This document shows positions 14,254-23,417 of a stretch of DNA of 44,155 nt, one piece after another. The first letter of the stretch is position 1. Each line of letters begins with the position of its first letter. A program made the translations under genes and the position numbers. The stretch covers positions 1 through 44,155 of the IMG/VR virus record IMGVR_UViG_3300037147_000255. One strand, 5' to 3'. The notes below the pieces were generated by a model. That model saw only the letters and a list, made by a program, of their open reading frames with translations, ran no database searches and was not told the DNA's origin. The DNA comes from a virus.

Positions 14254-17200
14254 ATGAAGAAGTTCCTGCTCGCCTTATCCTCTCTCCTCTTTCTCGCTTC
14301 TGCCGGGCAGTATTTAACGACGCGCGCCGCCGCCTATCCTCCGGCTTTAGGGGGGACCGGCACGTCACTTGTCCCGGCCTCAGGCACAATCCCGATTGGT
14401 ACCGGCGCGGGAATCTACACCCCCGCACTGCTCACGCCGGGCACCGATATCGTTATCAGTAATGCTTCCGGGAGCGTGACGATTGCGGTGAACGCAAACC
14501 AATTCCTTCCGTCCAGTACGGTGTATGTGGCGTCAGTGAATGGCCAGAGCGGGACGGTCACAATAACCTCATCAACCTTGGGCGTCGCAACAAACACGAT
14601 CTCGCTTTTCAATGGGAATGGGTTTACGACGACGACCATTCAAAGCGTGCTGAACTCGCTCTCAGTATCCGGCCTCTTGACCTACAACTCATCCACCGGC
14701 GTTTTAGGCTACACATCGTCTTCCCTCGCACTCGGTACGGCGTCGCATAATAGTTCTTCGGATTTTCTCGCGTCATCCACCGTCTATGTCACGACTGTGA
14801 ACGGACAATCGGGGGCGGTGACGATAAACGGTGTGGCAACGACCACTATCAACGGCACGCAGGCGGCGGTTTTCCGGATTGTGGGAGACGGCACAACCGT
14901 CACCTCAACCGTGAGCGGCGCGACGACCACATTTTCTATTCTCACTACGGGCAATTGGATCGGCACATGGCAGGGCGTGAATTCCTCAACCTTTTATCTT
15001 GCGACCAATCCGAACCATTACATCTCGTCCTCAACCGCGAGCACGCTCTACTACCCGCTGACTGGCAATCCGTCCGGCTTTCTGACATCCGCCCCGGCGA
15101 CGACCACGGTCAACGGCCAGCAGTGCGCTGCGTTCACCTTCAGCACGACAGCGACCACAAGCCCCAGTTCCGTGACGACCACGACGTGCGCGCTTTTTAT
15201 CAATCTTCTTACCTATTCGAGCGGCACGGACATCAATGTCAGCTCGAACGGAGTTATAAACTTCGTGAACACTCCGGGATATCTCACGGCGGCGGTCACC
15301 TCCGTCAACGGCAACTCGAATGCCGCGCAAACTTTCACGGGAGGCACGGGAATTTCGGTATCGAGCTCCGGCGGCAATACCACGACGACGAATACCGGCG
15401 TGACATCGTTCACGGGAGCAGGATGCGTCACGGCCGCGAATAGCACGGGCACGGTAACGCTCTCGGTGACCTGTGCGGGCAGTGGCGGCGTTGCTTCGAC
15501 GACCCCATTCACGGCAGGCAATCTCGTTGTCGTATCGTCGTCTGGCGCATTAGCAAGCATCTCAAGTTCGACCTACTATCTTTCAACAAATCCTTCAGGC
15601 TACATCACAACCTCGACCAATAATTTCGGCGGCATCACCACTTCTACCTACAACGCTTCCATAACTATTTCCACGGCTGCTCCTTTGGGCGGTGGTGGGC
15701 AACTCTCGAATAATGGGACGCTGAACCTCACTTGCGCTACCTGCATTTCCACCTCAACTTTCAACGCCACGGGAACGACGGGAAGCGGAGCGTATTTTAT
15801 AGGTTCCAGCACTTTGGCATCGACCAACATCCAATACGTCCCCGCAAACTTCGCCACGGCGGGTTGCGCGGGTTCCTCGACCGCGACCACGTTGAATGGC
15901 TGTATAAATGCAATCTATTCCTCGCAATCTGCGCTTGCGAGTACGACCAATCCCGGCGGCGTGACCATCTGGATTACGAACTCCGTTACTTCAACATGGA
16001 CGGGTGAGATCAATTTCAATATCAACGGGCTTGTTCCGTCGCTCAAATGCACAGCCGGGGTATCCCTTGTCTATACGGGAATCGGAAACGCTTACGCCGG
16101 TGACTTCAATTTCGGCAATTTCACGGGACACGTCACGAGCGATGACAGCGGATGTATTTACAAGAGCAACATCGCTGGAATATCGGCCGGACAGACCAAC
16201 CTCTCAACGACTACCGCGTGGTTGTTCGGCGGTTCGAATGGGGCGGTGGGCGTTAATTTCCACGACAACACGGTCAACGGCTTTCAAACGGCTGTGGAGG
16301 TGGGACAGAACGCCTATATGGATAGTTGGCTAAACAATTCTTTCTCTGGCGGCAACGGAGGCCAAGCCAATCGTGGTTCGGAAATCCAGATCGACACCGC
16401 CAATAATTCGGGCGAGTCACTCACGTTCGGCGGAAATCTTGTCACCGACCCCGGCAATTCCAGTTCCAGCAACTGCATCAACGTGGCTGACAATGGGGTG
16501 GAGAATCTGGAAATTACGGGAGGCGGTGCGGTTGACGATTGCCAAATCAGACTCGGTATCAGCGAGAACATTGTGAACATCGACCACATTGACATGGAAA
16601 ATGCGGCGTATGGAACGTACGGAAAATTTCCCTACATCATCGCTTCTTCTTCTGGCGCGACTGTTCTGAACGTAGATCATGTCATTTTTGCAAACGACGC
16701 CAATACGAGTGGCAACAGCCCGCCGGAATTTGTCGAGGAAGCTGTGAATTTTAGCTTCAATAACAACACGCTCGATCTCTACGGTACTGCACCCGCCATG
16801 ACGAACGCCGTGGATCACACTTTGAATCCCGGTCAAGCGGTAGAAGGAGCGTGTGCAAACTGGGTACAGAATGGCGTGGTTTCAAATATCCTTCCGCTAT
16901 CGGGAACTCCCTATCCCGCTTGCATCACCGAATACAACAATAGTTATCCTGTTTATTTGTCTACGGGAGGCAACAATGTCGGATACATCGTGAATGGCCA
17001 GCAAAACGTGGCGACCTTCGACAACAACGGCAACTGGACTTTCTTAAACAATGTGAAGGTCGGCGGCGCATTGAATGTAACGAGCACGGCGACCTTCCAA
17101 GCGGCCCTCACGCAATTGGGAGGTTCAGTGTCCCTCGCCTCAACGAGCATTACTGGTGCGGCTTCTACGACCGGAAACTTTGCCATCGGGGGAACGCTGA

Positions 17201-17580
17201 ATGTGACCGCCACTACGACCCTTCTCGGAGTGACCGAAGCATCCGGCACGCAATACTATTCGCTTTTCGCCTCAAGCAGCGCGAACGCATCCCAGACCAC
17301 GATCAATTGGAACAACAGCAACGTCCAGGAATTGAAGCTCACGACCTCGACCACCATCACGTTCACGAATACTAATCCGGGAGCTCGCTATATCCTCATG
17401 CTTTTGCAAGACGCTACCGGCTCTCGAACCGTCACCTGGCCTTCAACCGTTCAGTGGGCAGCGGGAACCGCTCCGACTTTGACGACGACCGCAAGCAAAA
17501 TGGACATCATAACGTTCGTGTGTGCTAGCGTTTCATCAACCGATTGCTACGGAGGTGCGAATCTTAACTACTCGCCGTAA
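14254..17580 (+). CDS. Giant fibre / tailspike-like protein with signal peptide (1108 aa)
   Basis: Residues 1-27 form a signal peptide (K-K-F, hydrophobic core, A-A-A site). The next 450 residues are Ser/Thr/Gly-rich beta repeats with recurring modules V-Y-V-x2-V-N-G-Q-S-G-x-V-T-I and Y-Y-L-S-T-N-P-S-G-Y-I. About 530-860 looks like a right-handed beta-helix (short strands with N-x-I-D/N-V patterns), as in tailspike depolymerases. The last 100 residues (R-Y-I-L-M-L-L-Q-D-A-T-G-S-R-T-V-T-W-P) match the C-terminal head of phage fibres. It probably binds or degrades host surface glycans. A signal peptide on a fibre and its place in the head module are unusual. Confidence 0.75.
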   Translation: MKKFLLALSSLLFLASAGQYLTTRAAAYPPALGGTGTSLVPASGTIPIGTGAGIYTPALLTPGTDIVISNASGSVTIAVNANQFLPSSTVYVASVNGQSGTVTITSSTLGVATNTISLFNGNGFTTTTIQSVLNSLSVSGLLTYNSSTGVLGYTSSSLALGTASHNSSSDFLASSTVYVTTVNGQSGAVTINGVATTTINGTQAAVFRIVGDGTTVTSTVSGATTTFSILTTGNWIGTWQGVNSSTFYLATNPNHYISSSTASTLYYPLTGNPSGFLTSAPATTTVNGQQCAAFTFSTTATTSPSSVTTTTCALFINLLTYSSGTDINVSSNGVINFVNTPGYLTAAVTSVNGNSNAAQTFTGGTGISVSSSGGNTTTTNTGVTSFTGAGCVTAANSTGTVTLSVTCAGSGGVASTTPFTAGNLVVVSSSGALASISSSTYYLSTNPSGYITTSTNNFGGITTSTYNASITISTAAPLGGGGQLSNNGTLNLTCATCISTSTFNATGTTGSGAYFIGSSTLASTNIQYVPANFATAGCAGSSTATTLNGCINAIYSSQSALASTTNPGGVTIWITNSVTSTWTGEINFNINGLVPSLKCTAGVSLVYTGIGNAYAGDFNFGNFTGHVTSDDSGCIYKSNIAGISAGQTNLSTTTAWLFGGSNGAVGVNFHDNTVNGFQTAVEVGQNAYMDSWLNNSFSGGNGGQANRGSEIQIDTANNSGESLTFGGNLVTDPGNSSSSNCINVADNGVENLEITGGGAVDDCQIRLGISENIVNIDHIDMENAAYGTYGKFPYIIASSSGATVLNVDHVIFANDANTSGNSPPEFVEEAVNFSFNNNTLDLYGTAPAMTNAVDHTLNPGQAVEGACANWVQNGVVSNILPLSGTPYPACITEYNNSYPVYLSTGGNNVGYIVNGQQNVATFDNNGNWTFLNNVKVGGALNVTSTATFQAALTQLGGSVSLASTSITGAASTTGNFAIGGTLNVTATTTLLGVTEASGTQYYSLFASSSANASQTTINWNNSNVQELKLTTSTTITFTNTNPGARYILMLLQDATGSRTVTWPSTVQWAAGTAPTLTTTASKMDIITFVCASVSSTDCYGGANLNYSP

Positions 17581-18332
17581 TGAAAAAATATCTCATCGCA
17601 ATCGGAGTTTTCATCGCACTCTGTTTTGTGCCGAAAGCGTTTGCCGCAATCACCCTGAAAAATAACTGCTCCAATACAAGTGGTGGAGCTTCGGGAACCA
17701 CACTCGGTTGTTCTTTGGGAACGGTTACGGCTGGCGACCTTATCGTCGTCATGGTGGATGGATATTCGTCTCCCACCTCAACAGCGACAATCAGCGACAA
17801 AGGAGGAGACAGTTTTACGCAGGGAACCTATGCCACTTCTTCCGGGCTGGGCATGGAGCAAACGTTCTATTCCGCAAACGTTGCTGGAGGGTCTTCATAT
17901 CAAGTGACCTCAACATGGAATCCGACTATCACCTACCGCTATATTTCCGCTTTTGAGTTCAGCGGCGCAGCTACTTCCTCCCCCCTCGATGCGACGGGAA
18001 CGTATTATGCCAATAGCAGTGCGGCGGGGCCTTATGCGACGAGCAATGGTACGACGACACAGGCGAATGACCTCATCGTGGGTATCTCGAACTGCAACGA
18101 CAGTCCCGGTGTCGTTACTCAGGGGACCGGATATACGATTTACAACACCTCTGGGGGGCAATGCGATATTTCCGAAGCATCTACCTCTGTCGGTGCGGCG
18201 GGAAGCCATAATGCTCCATTCAACATCAGCAATTCGAGCGACCATGTAGAGGCAGCCATGGAAGCGTTCAAGGCCGCGCCCGCTTCACAACCAACCTCCA
18301 CTCCCGACGCCCTATTCTTCGCGGGGGATTAA
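17580..18332 (+). CDS. Secreted fibre-associated beta protein (250 aa)
   Basis: ATG 17580 shares its A with the preceding stop codon (TAATG). Residues 1-22 are a clear signal peptide ending K-A-F-A. The rest is a beta-sandwich-like domain: G-D-L-I-V-V-M-V-D-G-Y, A-T-I-S-D-K-G-G-D-S-F, Y-I-S-A-F-E-F-S-G-A. I recall that pattern in extracellular proteins of Acidobacteriota and in phage adhesins. Coupled expression with the giant fibre suggests one function, for example a fibre subunit or a surface protein deployed in lysogens. Confidence 0.6.
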   Translation: MKKYLIAIGVFIALCFVPKAFAAITLKNNCSNTSGGASGTTLGCSLGTVTAGDLIVVMVDGYSSPTSTATISDKGGDSFTQGTYATSSGLGMEQTFYSANVAGGSSYQVTSTWNPTITYRYISAFEFSGAATSSPLDATGTYYANSSAAGPYATSNGTTTQANDLIVGISNCNDSPGVVTQGTGYTIYNTSGGQCDISEASTSVGAAGSHNAPFNISNSSDHVEAAMEAFKAAPASQPTSTPDALFFAGD

Positions 18333-18547
18333 GGTTCACGAAGCCAAGCTTCTGCCAGTAATCGCTTTTCGTGTCGCGGTTCAAGCGCTTTTATGTTAGC
18401 TGGGCGGAGCCAAAGATGTGTGCAACTATCAATAGCGGTCCTTTGCAGACACAGTTTCCCGTGTTTTGCCTTCAATGCGAAAAACTTGTGTTCCTGCTAA
18501 GCGGCATCGTGTTTGAAGCAAGCGACCCGCGTTCGTCAGGAGTCTAG

Positions 18548-19252
18548 CTAACACAAGATACGCTGGATATTCTTTATGTTGCGATGGGGAAACGCCAGGA
18601 CAAGTTGTTTTCCTTTGGGTTTGACTCCCTCGATATCGAAATTGCCGTCATCCAAGCAATATGGACTCAGATAAGGAGCTTCGATGAATGCCGGCCCATA
18701 GACTCGGTACTCAAACGATCTACTCGGTGCGGCAAAAAATGCCGCGCATTGTGAAGGCTCCAAAGCTGCATTCTTCTCAGCGTAGCGCGGATTGGCCGAC
18801 AGCGCCTTTAATTGAAGTACGTCATCGCGATCCGCATCATTCAAAACAAATTGTTCCCTGATGAGATGGATTGTCCGATCAAGTTCGGCCGAGATCTTCA
18901 TTTGGTTTAGCGCTACGTTAAAGCCATCTTCTAACTCGTCTGGATATCGCATTGTGTAGGCCTTTTCAAGAAAACGCAGGAAACCCTCGTTAAGAACCAA
19001 CGATGAGCGAATATGCTTTTTGACAGTGCCGTAAATAACGGCGATCCTATGACTCCTCGGAATGGGAAGTCCAACATTCGCGCATAGTCCCTTCAAATAT
19101 TTTTCAATCGCTGTGTTTGCCAGTCCCGATCCCTGAACGAGCATCCCCTCCAAAAGAAGGGATCGAGCAGCAAGATAATCAGCATTGCCCCATCGTATCC
19201 AGTGAAAAACCTTTATTGCATTGTGATCCGAACTAGCACATCTACCTGCCAT
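18548..19252 (-). CDS. HEPN-domain-like protein (234 aa), reverse-strand cargo
   Basis: The N-terminal 120 residues read like a HEPN helical bundle: W-G-N-A-D-Y-L-A-A-R-S-L-L-L, G-L-A-N-T-A-I-E-K-Y-L-K-G-L and I-P-R-S-H-R-I. A second domain has Y-R-V-Y-G-P-A-F-I-E-A-P and ends near an R-N-I-K-N-I-Q-R helix. The strict HEPN RNase motif R-x4-6-H is not obvious, so catalysis is doubtful. ATG 19252 is chosen for GGAGG five bases upstream. A TTG at 19333 with AGGAGG eight bases upstream is an alternative that adds 27 residues. Its place in reverse within the structural operon suggests a lysogen-expressed defence or exclusion gene. Confidence 0.55.
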   Translation of the reverse strand: MAGRCASSDHNAIKVFHWIRWGNADYLAARSLLLEGMLVQGSGLANTAIEKYLKGLCANVGLPIPRSHRIAVIYGTVKKHIRSSLVLNEGFLRFLEKAYTMRYPDELEDGFNVALNQMKISAELDRTIHLIREQFVLNDADRDDVLQLKALSANPRYAEKNAALEPSQCAAFFAAPSRSFEYRVYGPAFIEAPYLSPYCLDDGNFDIEGVKPKGKQLVLAFPHRNIKNIQRILC

Positions 19253-19368
19253 CACAACCTCCACCGTACACAAAATGAGCCTGTCTCTTACACTTAAAGT
19301 ATCACTCCCCGTGCATCTGTTCGACATCCTCAAAAGGCCGTCCTCCTAAGGAGGCATTAGATATCCCC

Positions 19369-19396
19369 ATGACCTTTTTTCCGTTCTTTCTATACT
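19369..19396 (+). promoter_or_regulatory. Putative promoter, ATGACC-N16-TATACT
   Basis: ATGACC (19369-19374), a 16-base spacer and TATACT (19391-19396) lie 14 bases before ATG 19411, the first plus-strand gene after the reverse HEPN-like gene. It would restart plus-strand transcription past the cargo gene. Confidence 0.45.
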
Positions 19397-19410
19397 GAGA
19401 ACAAAACCAA

Positions 19411-19539
19411 ATGTACGGCTTTTCTGGCTACGGCACCAATTCATACGGCTCGAAACGCGTCTCGCTCATCCCGCCGATTATTAAAAAGGCGATGCGTTAT
19501 CTGCAATTGAAATTCAAAAGCATCACCCTCGGCCTATGA
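19411..19539 (+). CDS. Small basic hypothetical protein (42 aa)
   Basis: The ORF starts just after a promoter candidate and its TGA (19537-19539) overlaps ATG 19536 of the next gene. The N-terminus is Gly/Tyr-rich (Y-G-F-S-G-Y-G) and the C-terminus basic and amphipathic. No family recognised. Confidence 0.45.
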   Translation: MYGFSGYGTNSYGSKRVSLIPPIIKKAMRYLQLKFKSITLGL

Positions 19540-19877
19540 TTATCCAACCCCAAATTGTAGGGCAGGGCGACTATGGTTACGAGCTTCCTTTTACGCTCGA
19601 AGATGGAGATGGAAATGCTGTCGATATCACCTCTGCCGCGCTTGTCCTGAACGTGCAGGACAGCCAAGACCCCTCCCAGGAGGTCTTATTTAGCGGCTCC
19701 ATGACCGTTGACAACGGCCCGGACGGGACCTGCCACTACACCGTGGCGCAGGGAAATTTTCCGAACCCCGGAACATTCATCGCCCAGATCATCGCCACAT
19801 GGTCTTCCACGGAAGTCCTCACCTGGTCAGGCGTCACCATCATCGTCGCCCCGAAGCTCCCGAAATCGAACAACTGA
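19536..19877 (+). CDS. BppU-N-like virion protein (113 aa)
   Basis: The whole protein resembles the N-terminal domain of phage baseplate upper protein BppU: G-Y-E-L-P-F-T-L-E-D-G-D-G-N-A-V-D-I-T-S-A, then a beta sandwich with C-H-Y-T-V-A-Q-G-N-F and F-I-A-Q-I-I-A-T-W. In lactococcal phages this domain anchors receptor-binding proteins to the virion. As a stand-alone domain it could act as an adaptor for the fibres encoded just upstream. Confidence 0.65.
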   Translation: MIIQPQIVGQGDYGYELPFTLEDGDGNAVDITSAALVLNVQDSQDPSQEVLFSGSMTVDNGPDGTCHYTVAQGNFPNPGTFIAQIIATWSSTEVLTWSGVTIIVAPKLPKSNN

Positions 19878-19920
19878 CTTATACACAAGCGCCTCGAACG
19901 CTCTTTGGCATAGTTAAGCC

Positions 19921-20490
19921 ATGAACAATAAATATCTTTATATCGGTTTGGCGGTTGCGCTAGTGGCTGGTTTGGTCGGAGGTATCCTCGGCGCGAAGTG
20001 GTTTGCGCCCCTTGTCGGGGGAGATTTTGCGGGAGGTGTTCTTCCCACAAACCTCGTAACCGGCAACGACGCGAACAATTACGCGTATCCGGTAGGCAGC
20101 TTGGCATGGGGAGCACCGAACGGCCTCTATATCGGCGGATTGGCAGCGAACAACGAACTTACTCAGCTCTACACGGCGACCGAGGCATACCCGGCCACCG
20201 CGTTCAACCTAGGAGCCATCACGAACGCAACCTCGGCCACGAGCACGTCGTTCAGCTTCAGCGCGCCTGGGTTTTCGGTCGGCGACGCGTGCGAGGTGAC
20301 GTACAACGGTGCGACAACCACGAGTGCCTTCGGAGCCGATGCCTTCGTCACGGCAGTAAACGGCAGCGCGGTTACGACAACGGTAACGTTCTGGAACGGT
20401 GCGGCCTCGGCAATCACCTTTAGCGTCACAAGCACCGCGACTGGAGTATCTAGCACGCTCAAGGCGACTTGTTTCCACACCGGAGTTTAG
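19921..20490 (+). CDS. N-terminally anchored beta-rich protein (189 aa)
   Basis: Residues 5-33 form a glycine-zipper-like transmembrane helix (A-L-V-A-G-L-V-G-G-I-L-G-A-K-W). The rest is a Thr/Ala/Ser-rich beta domain with F-S-V-G-D-A-C-E-V-T-Y and V-T-V-T-F-like repeats similar to small phage decoration proteins. Three of five genes from 14254 onward thus carry signal sequences or anchors. Possible roles are a virion surface protein with an export signal or a host membrane protein; the sequence does not decide. Confidence 0.5.
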   Translation: MNNKYLYIGLAVALVAGLVGGILGAKWFAPLVGGDFAGGVLPTNLVTGNDANNYAYPVGSLAWGAPNGLYIGGLAANNELTQLYTATEAYPATAFNLGAITNATSATSTSFSFSAPGFSVGDACEVTYNGATTTSAFGADAFVTAVNGSAVTTTVTFWNGAASAITFSVTSTATGVSSTLKATCFHTGV

Positions 20491-20507
20491 CGAACCACAA
20501 GGAGGTA

Positions 20508-22043
20508 ATGAATGAAATCCTCAAACAATTCTCGGAAGACGTAGCAAAACAGCTCAAAGCAAAAATCGAGAGCGCCGAATTTGCGGCTTTCATCGAGAAA
20601 GTAAAAGCCGCCGGTGACGACCGTACTTTCGAAGTCGTGATGAGCACCTCAGACGAAGACAGGCAGGGCGATGCCCTTGACCAGTCGGGATGGGATTTTA
20701 GATATTTCGACATGAACCCTGTGCTCCTTTGGGCGCACAACTATTCATCCTTCCCCATCGGCGTCATTACCGACATCGAGGTTAAGGGAAACGAAACCGT
20801 CGCCACCGGCAAATTCGCCCCGGCAGGAATGAACCCGGATGCCGACCTTGCATGCGCCCTTTATCAGGAGAAAATCCTCCGCGCCGTTTCCCCCGGCTAT
20901 ATCCAGAACGACGACGGCACGCGCGAATTGCTTGAAGTGAGCTTCTGCCCGGTTCCCGCTGGGCGTTACGCACTCTCCATGCGCCAGGTACGGAGCCTCG
21001 GCTTGTCCACCCGCGAATTGATTACAAAGGGATTCTTTTTTGAGAAGAAAGCGGATGATGATCCCAAGCTCGGCGATTCCTGCGAGGGAGACGATGGCAC
21101 GCCCGGAGTGCTCGCGAAAGACCCGAAAAATCCCGACCGCCTCATCTGCGTCCCCAACGAATCAAAATCAAACGAAACCCAAAGCAATATGAACGACGAA
21201 CTCCAGAAGAACTTAAAAGCGGAACATGAGCGGCACGGGAAAGCGGTCATGAAGTCCATTGAGGAATTCGGCGAGAAGTGCTTTGGCAAGTCAGAAAAGG
21301 CCAAAGACGATGAGGCGGCCAAAACCATCGAGGAGTTTGAACAAAAACTCGAAGCCGAACATACGGAGCATGGCGAGAAGTGCATGAAGGCCGTGGACGG
21401 CGCTTACAAGATCGACCCGGAGGAAAAGAAGTCCATAGACGAATTCAAGAAAGCTATCGAAGGCGAAAATCTTGAGCACGTTAAATGCTTCAGTAAGGCG
21501 ATTGAGGAGTTCAAAGCTGAACCGAATGAGAAAGCGCTCGACGAGTTCACGACGAAGGCTGAAGACGAACTCGCCCGGCATGAAAAGGCGCACGTGGATT
21601 TGTGCGAAAAGGAATTCGGTGAAGGCCAGGATGACGGGAAGGATGAGAAAGCAATCACTGAAAAATCCGGCCGCGCCATTTCCGCCGCTACCAAGGAAAA
21701 ACTCGATGCAGTTTCAAAATCGCTCGATGACCTCCATGACAAGCACGCAAAGGCTTTGAGCGACCTCGCGGACGAACATAAGAAGGATATTTCCAATGCA
21801 ACCGCTGCCATTAAGGCAATTGCCGAAAATGGCGACGTGGGGGAGGAAAAGCCTGGAGAAAAGGCTTCCCCGAACGCAAGGTCGAGTTCCTCAGGAGCGG
21901 CAATCAACAAGGATGTTCCGATGACAGACCTCGAAACGTACTTGTTCACCCAACGGCTCTTGAGGCAGGTCAAATCTGCGTCGGAAGACGGGCTCCGCCA
22001 AATCAAGGACGACTTGAAAACGAAGTTCCCCTCCCGCAGATAG
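20508..22043 (+). CDS. HK97-type prohead protease fused to long helical scaffold-like region
   Basis: ATG 20508 follows AAGGAGGT by one or two bases. Residues 35-165 are a prohead protease: V-V-M-S-T-S-D-E-D-R-Q-G-D, W-A-H-N with His77, A-V-S-P-G-Y-I with Ser128, and L-L-E-V-S-F-C-P-V-P-A. Residues 230-510 are almost entirely charged helix with repeated E-H-x-x-H-G/E-K-x-x-K patterns, the character of a scaffold or delta domain that templates capsid assembly and is then digested. At 511 residues it is more than twice the usual protease length. It lies directly before the major capsid gene, as expected. Confidence 0.85.
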   Translation: MNEILKQFSEDVAKQLKAKIESAEFAAFIEKVKAAGDDRTFEVVMSTSDEDRQGDALDQSGWDFRYFDMNPVLLWAHNYSSFPIGVITDIEVKGNETVATGKFAPAGMNPDADLACALYQEKILRAVSPGYIQNDDGTRELLEVSFCPVPAGRYALSMRQVRSLGLSTRELITKGFFFEKKADDDPKLGDSCEGDDGTPGVLAKDPKNPDRLICVPNESKSNETQSNMNDELQKNLKAEHERHGKAVMKSIEEFGEKCFGKSEKAKDDEAAKTIEEFEQKLEAEHTEHGEKCMKAVDGAYKIDPEEKKSIDEFKKAIEGENLEHVKCFSKAIEEFKAEPNEKALDEFTTKAEDELARHEKAHVDLCEKEFGEGQDDGKDEKAITEKSGRAISAATKEKLDAVSKSLDDLHDKHAKALSDLADEHKKDISNATAAIKAIAENGDVGEEKPGEKASPNARSSSSGAAINKDVPMTDLETYLFTQRLLRQVKSASEDGLRQIKDDLKTKFPSRR

Positions 22044-22063
22044 ACCTCAATCCATTTTTTCTA

Positions 22064-23332
22064 ATGGACCCCAAAAAACTCTCTGAAACGATTGTTAAGG
22101 AAGTCATAGACGCAAACACGAAGTCCTTCGCCGACATGATGGAAGCAGCCCTCGCCAAAACCGAGGAAGTTTCCGCCAAGACGGCGCGCGAGATGGTCGA
22201 GCGGATGTCCTTCGAACGCGCAGTGCGCGGACGGGACATCACGGGCTTGAACAGCGAGCAGAAGATGGCCTTCGCCAAACAGGTGCAGGGTGTCTTCAAG
22301 GGCGACGACCAGGCCGCGCGCATGGTGACCAAGGATTCGTCCTACGTCACCAAAGCGAACGAGGCCCTGATCGAACAGCAGGACGGCCGCGGCGGATATC
22401 TGGTAGCCCCAGAATACGCGGCAGCAATCTTGCGTATCGCGGCTTCCGTCGGAACGATCATGAAGCAGTGCCAGCAGTGGCCGATGAAGACCGATGAACT
22501 CGGTATTCCGAACTACACTGGCGCGTTCCTGACCGGCTCTTACGTCGGCGTTGACCTTCCGGGAACGGTGACAGGGCTTACCTTCGGGCAGGCCGTCCTC
22601 ATCGCAAAACTTTGGCAGCTTGCATTCACGGTCGGCAACGACCTGATGCAGGACGCCTCGGTAAACCTCGGTGATTGGCTCTTGACCATGGCTGGCGAAG
22701 CACTCGCCAACATGATCGACCAGCAAGGCTTCATCGGCGGCACGGTAACCACCGCGCCGGGACCCTTCGTCGGCATCTTGAACGTCACGGGCACGAACCT
22801 GTACTACAGCGGTAACTCAAGCACGTCCGGAAAGACCAGCATGAGCGGTTATAACGTCGTTACCGACAGCGGTAACGTTGTTGGACAACTCGAAGAATCC
22901 ATCCTTGATGGTGCAGCCTGGTACTTCCACCGCACGACATGGGCAGCCTTCCGTACCCAGCTTGCTTCGACCTCCGGCGTCCCGTATCTCTTCCTATCGG
23001 GCGCAAGCAACGAGCTCTCGGACACTCCGGGCGGCGGACCGATTAAGCCCGCAGGCGAATTGATGGGCTACCCGGTTTATACGAACCGCTGGCTTCCCGC
23101 TTACACGGGTGCCACCGTTTCCGCAAGCACGGTGTTCGGCATCTTCGGCAATATGAAGGCATGCGCGTTCGGTGACAAAGGTGATATGCGCGTCGCGCAG
23201 TTCACTTCCGGCAACTTCGGCGGCAAGGAAGTAGCGCTCGCGAACCAGACGGGCATCGTCTACCGCCATCGTCACGCGTTCGTCGTTGTGCTTCCGAAAG
23301 CCTTCGTCCTTCTCTCAACCTCGGCATCGTAG
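22064..23332 (+). CDS. Major capsid protein, HK97 fold
   Basis: The 422-residue protein has a helical N-terminal arm (1-105) of the kind removed or used in scaffolding. The HK97-fold core begins near G-G-Y-L-V-A-P-E-Y-A-A-A-I-L and continues with V-G-T-I-M-K-Q-C, W-Q-L-A-F-T-V-G-N-D-L-M-Q-D-A, P-F-V-G-I-L, W-Y-F-H-R-T-T-W, P-A-G-E-L-M-G-Y-P-V-Y-T-N and F-G-D-K-G-D-M-R. These match the E-loop, spine helix and P-domain order of siphovirus capsids. It assembles the icosahedral shell. Confidence 0.92.
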   Translation: MDPKKLSETIVKEVIDANTKSFADMMEAALAKTEEVSAKTAREMVERMSFERAVRGRDITGLNSEQKMAFAKQVQGVFKGDDQAARMVTKDSSYVTKANEALIEQQDGRGGYLVAPEYAAAILRIAASVGTIMKQCQQWPMKTDELGIPNYTGAFLTGSYVGVDLPGTVTGLTFGQAVLIAKLWQLAFTVGNDLMQDASVNLGDWLLTMAGEALANMIDQQGFIGGTVTTAPGPFVGILNVTGTNLYYSGNSSTSGKTSMSGYNVVTDSGNVVGQLEESILDGAAWYFHRTTWAAFRTQLASTSGVPYLFLSGASNELSDTPGGGPIKPAGELMGYPVYTNRWLPAYTGATVSASTVFGIFGNMKACAFGDKGDMRVAQFTSGNFGGKEVALANQTGIVYRHRHAFVVVLPKAFVLLSTSAS

Positions 23333-23417
23333 TTTCTTGATGCTTAATCCGGTCTTCGCTTTCGTCGCTTTCCTAGACGGAAGCCCGGCCGGATGAGGTT
23401 CAATAAACCGCCCGTCG

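Noticed and set aside
15031-16007. Long overlapping ORFs on both strands inside the giant fibre gene
   Set aside because: Ser/Thr/Gly-rich codons on the true strand create open shadow frames; their products have unnatural composition.
18333-18547. Gene or tRNA in the 215-bp gap after the second fibre protein
   Set aside because: No cloverleaf, ORF or strong hairpin could be found; it appears to be plain intergenic sequence.
21404-22006. 200-codon reverse ORF under the protease-scaffold gene
   Set aside because: Complement of a charged helical region; it is Ser/Phe-rich and lacks a start signal.
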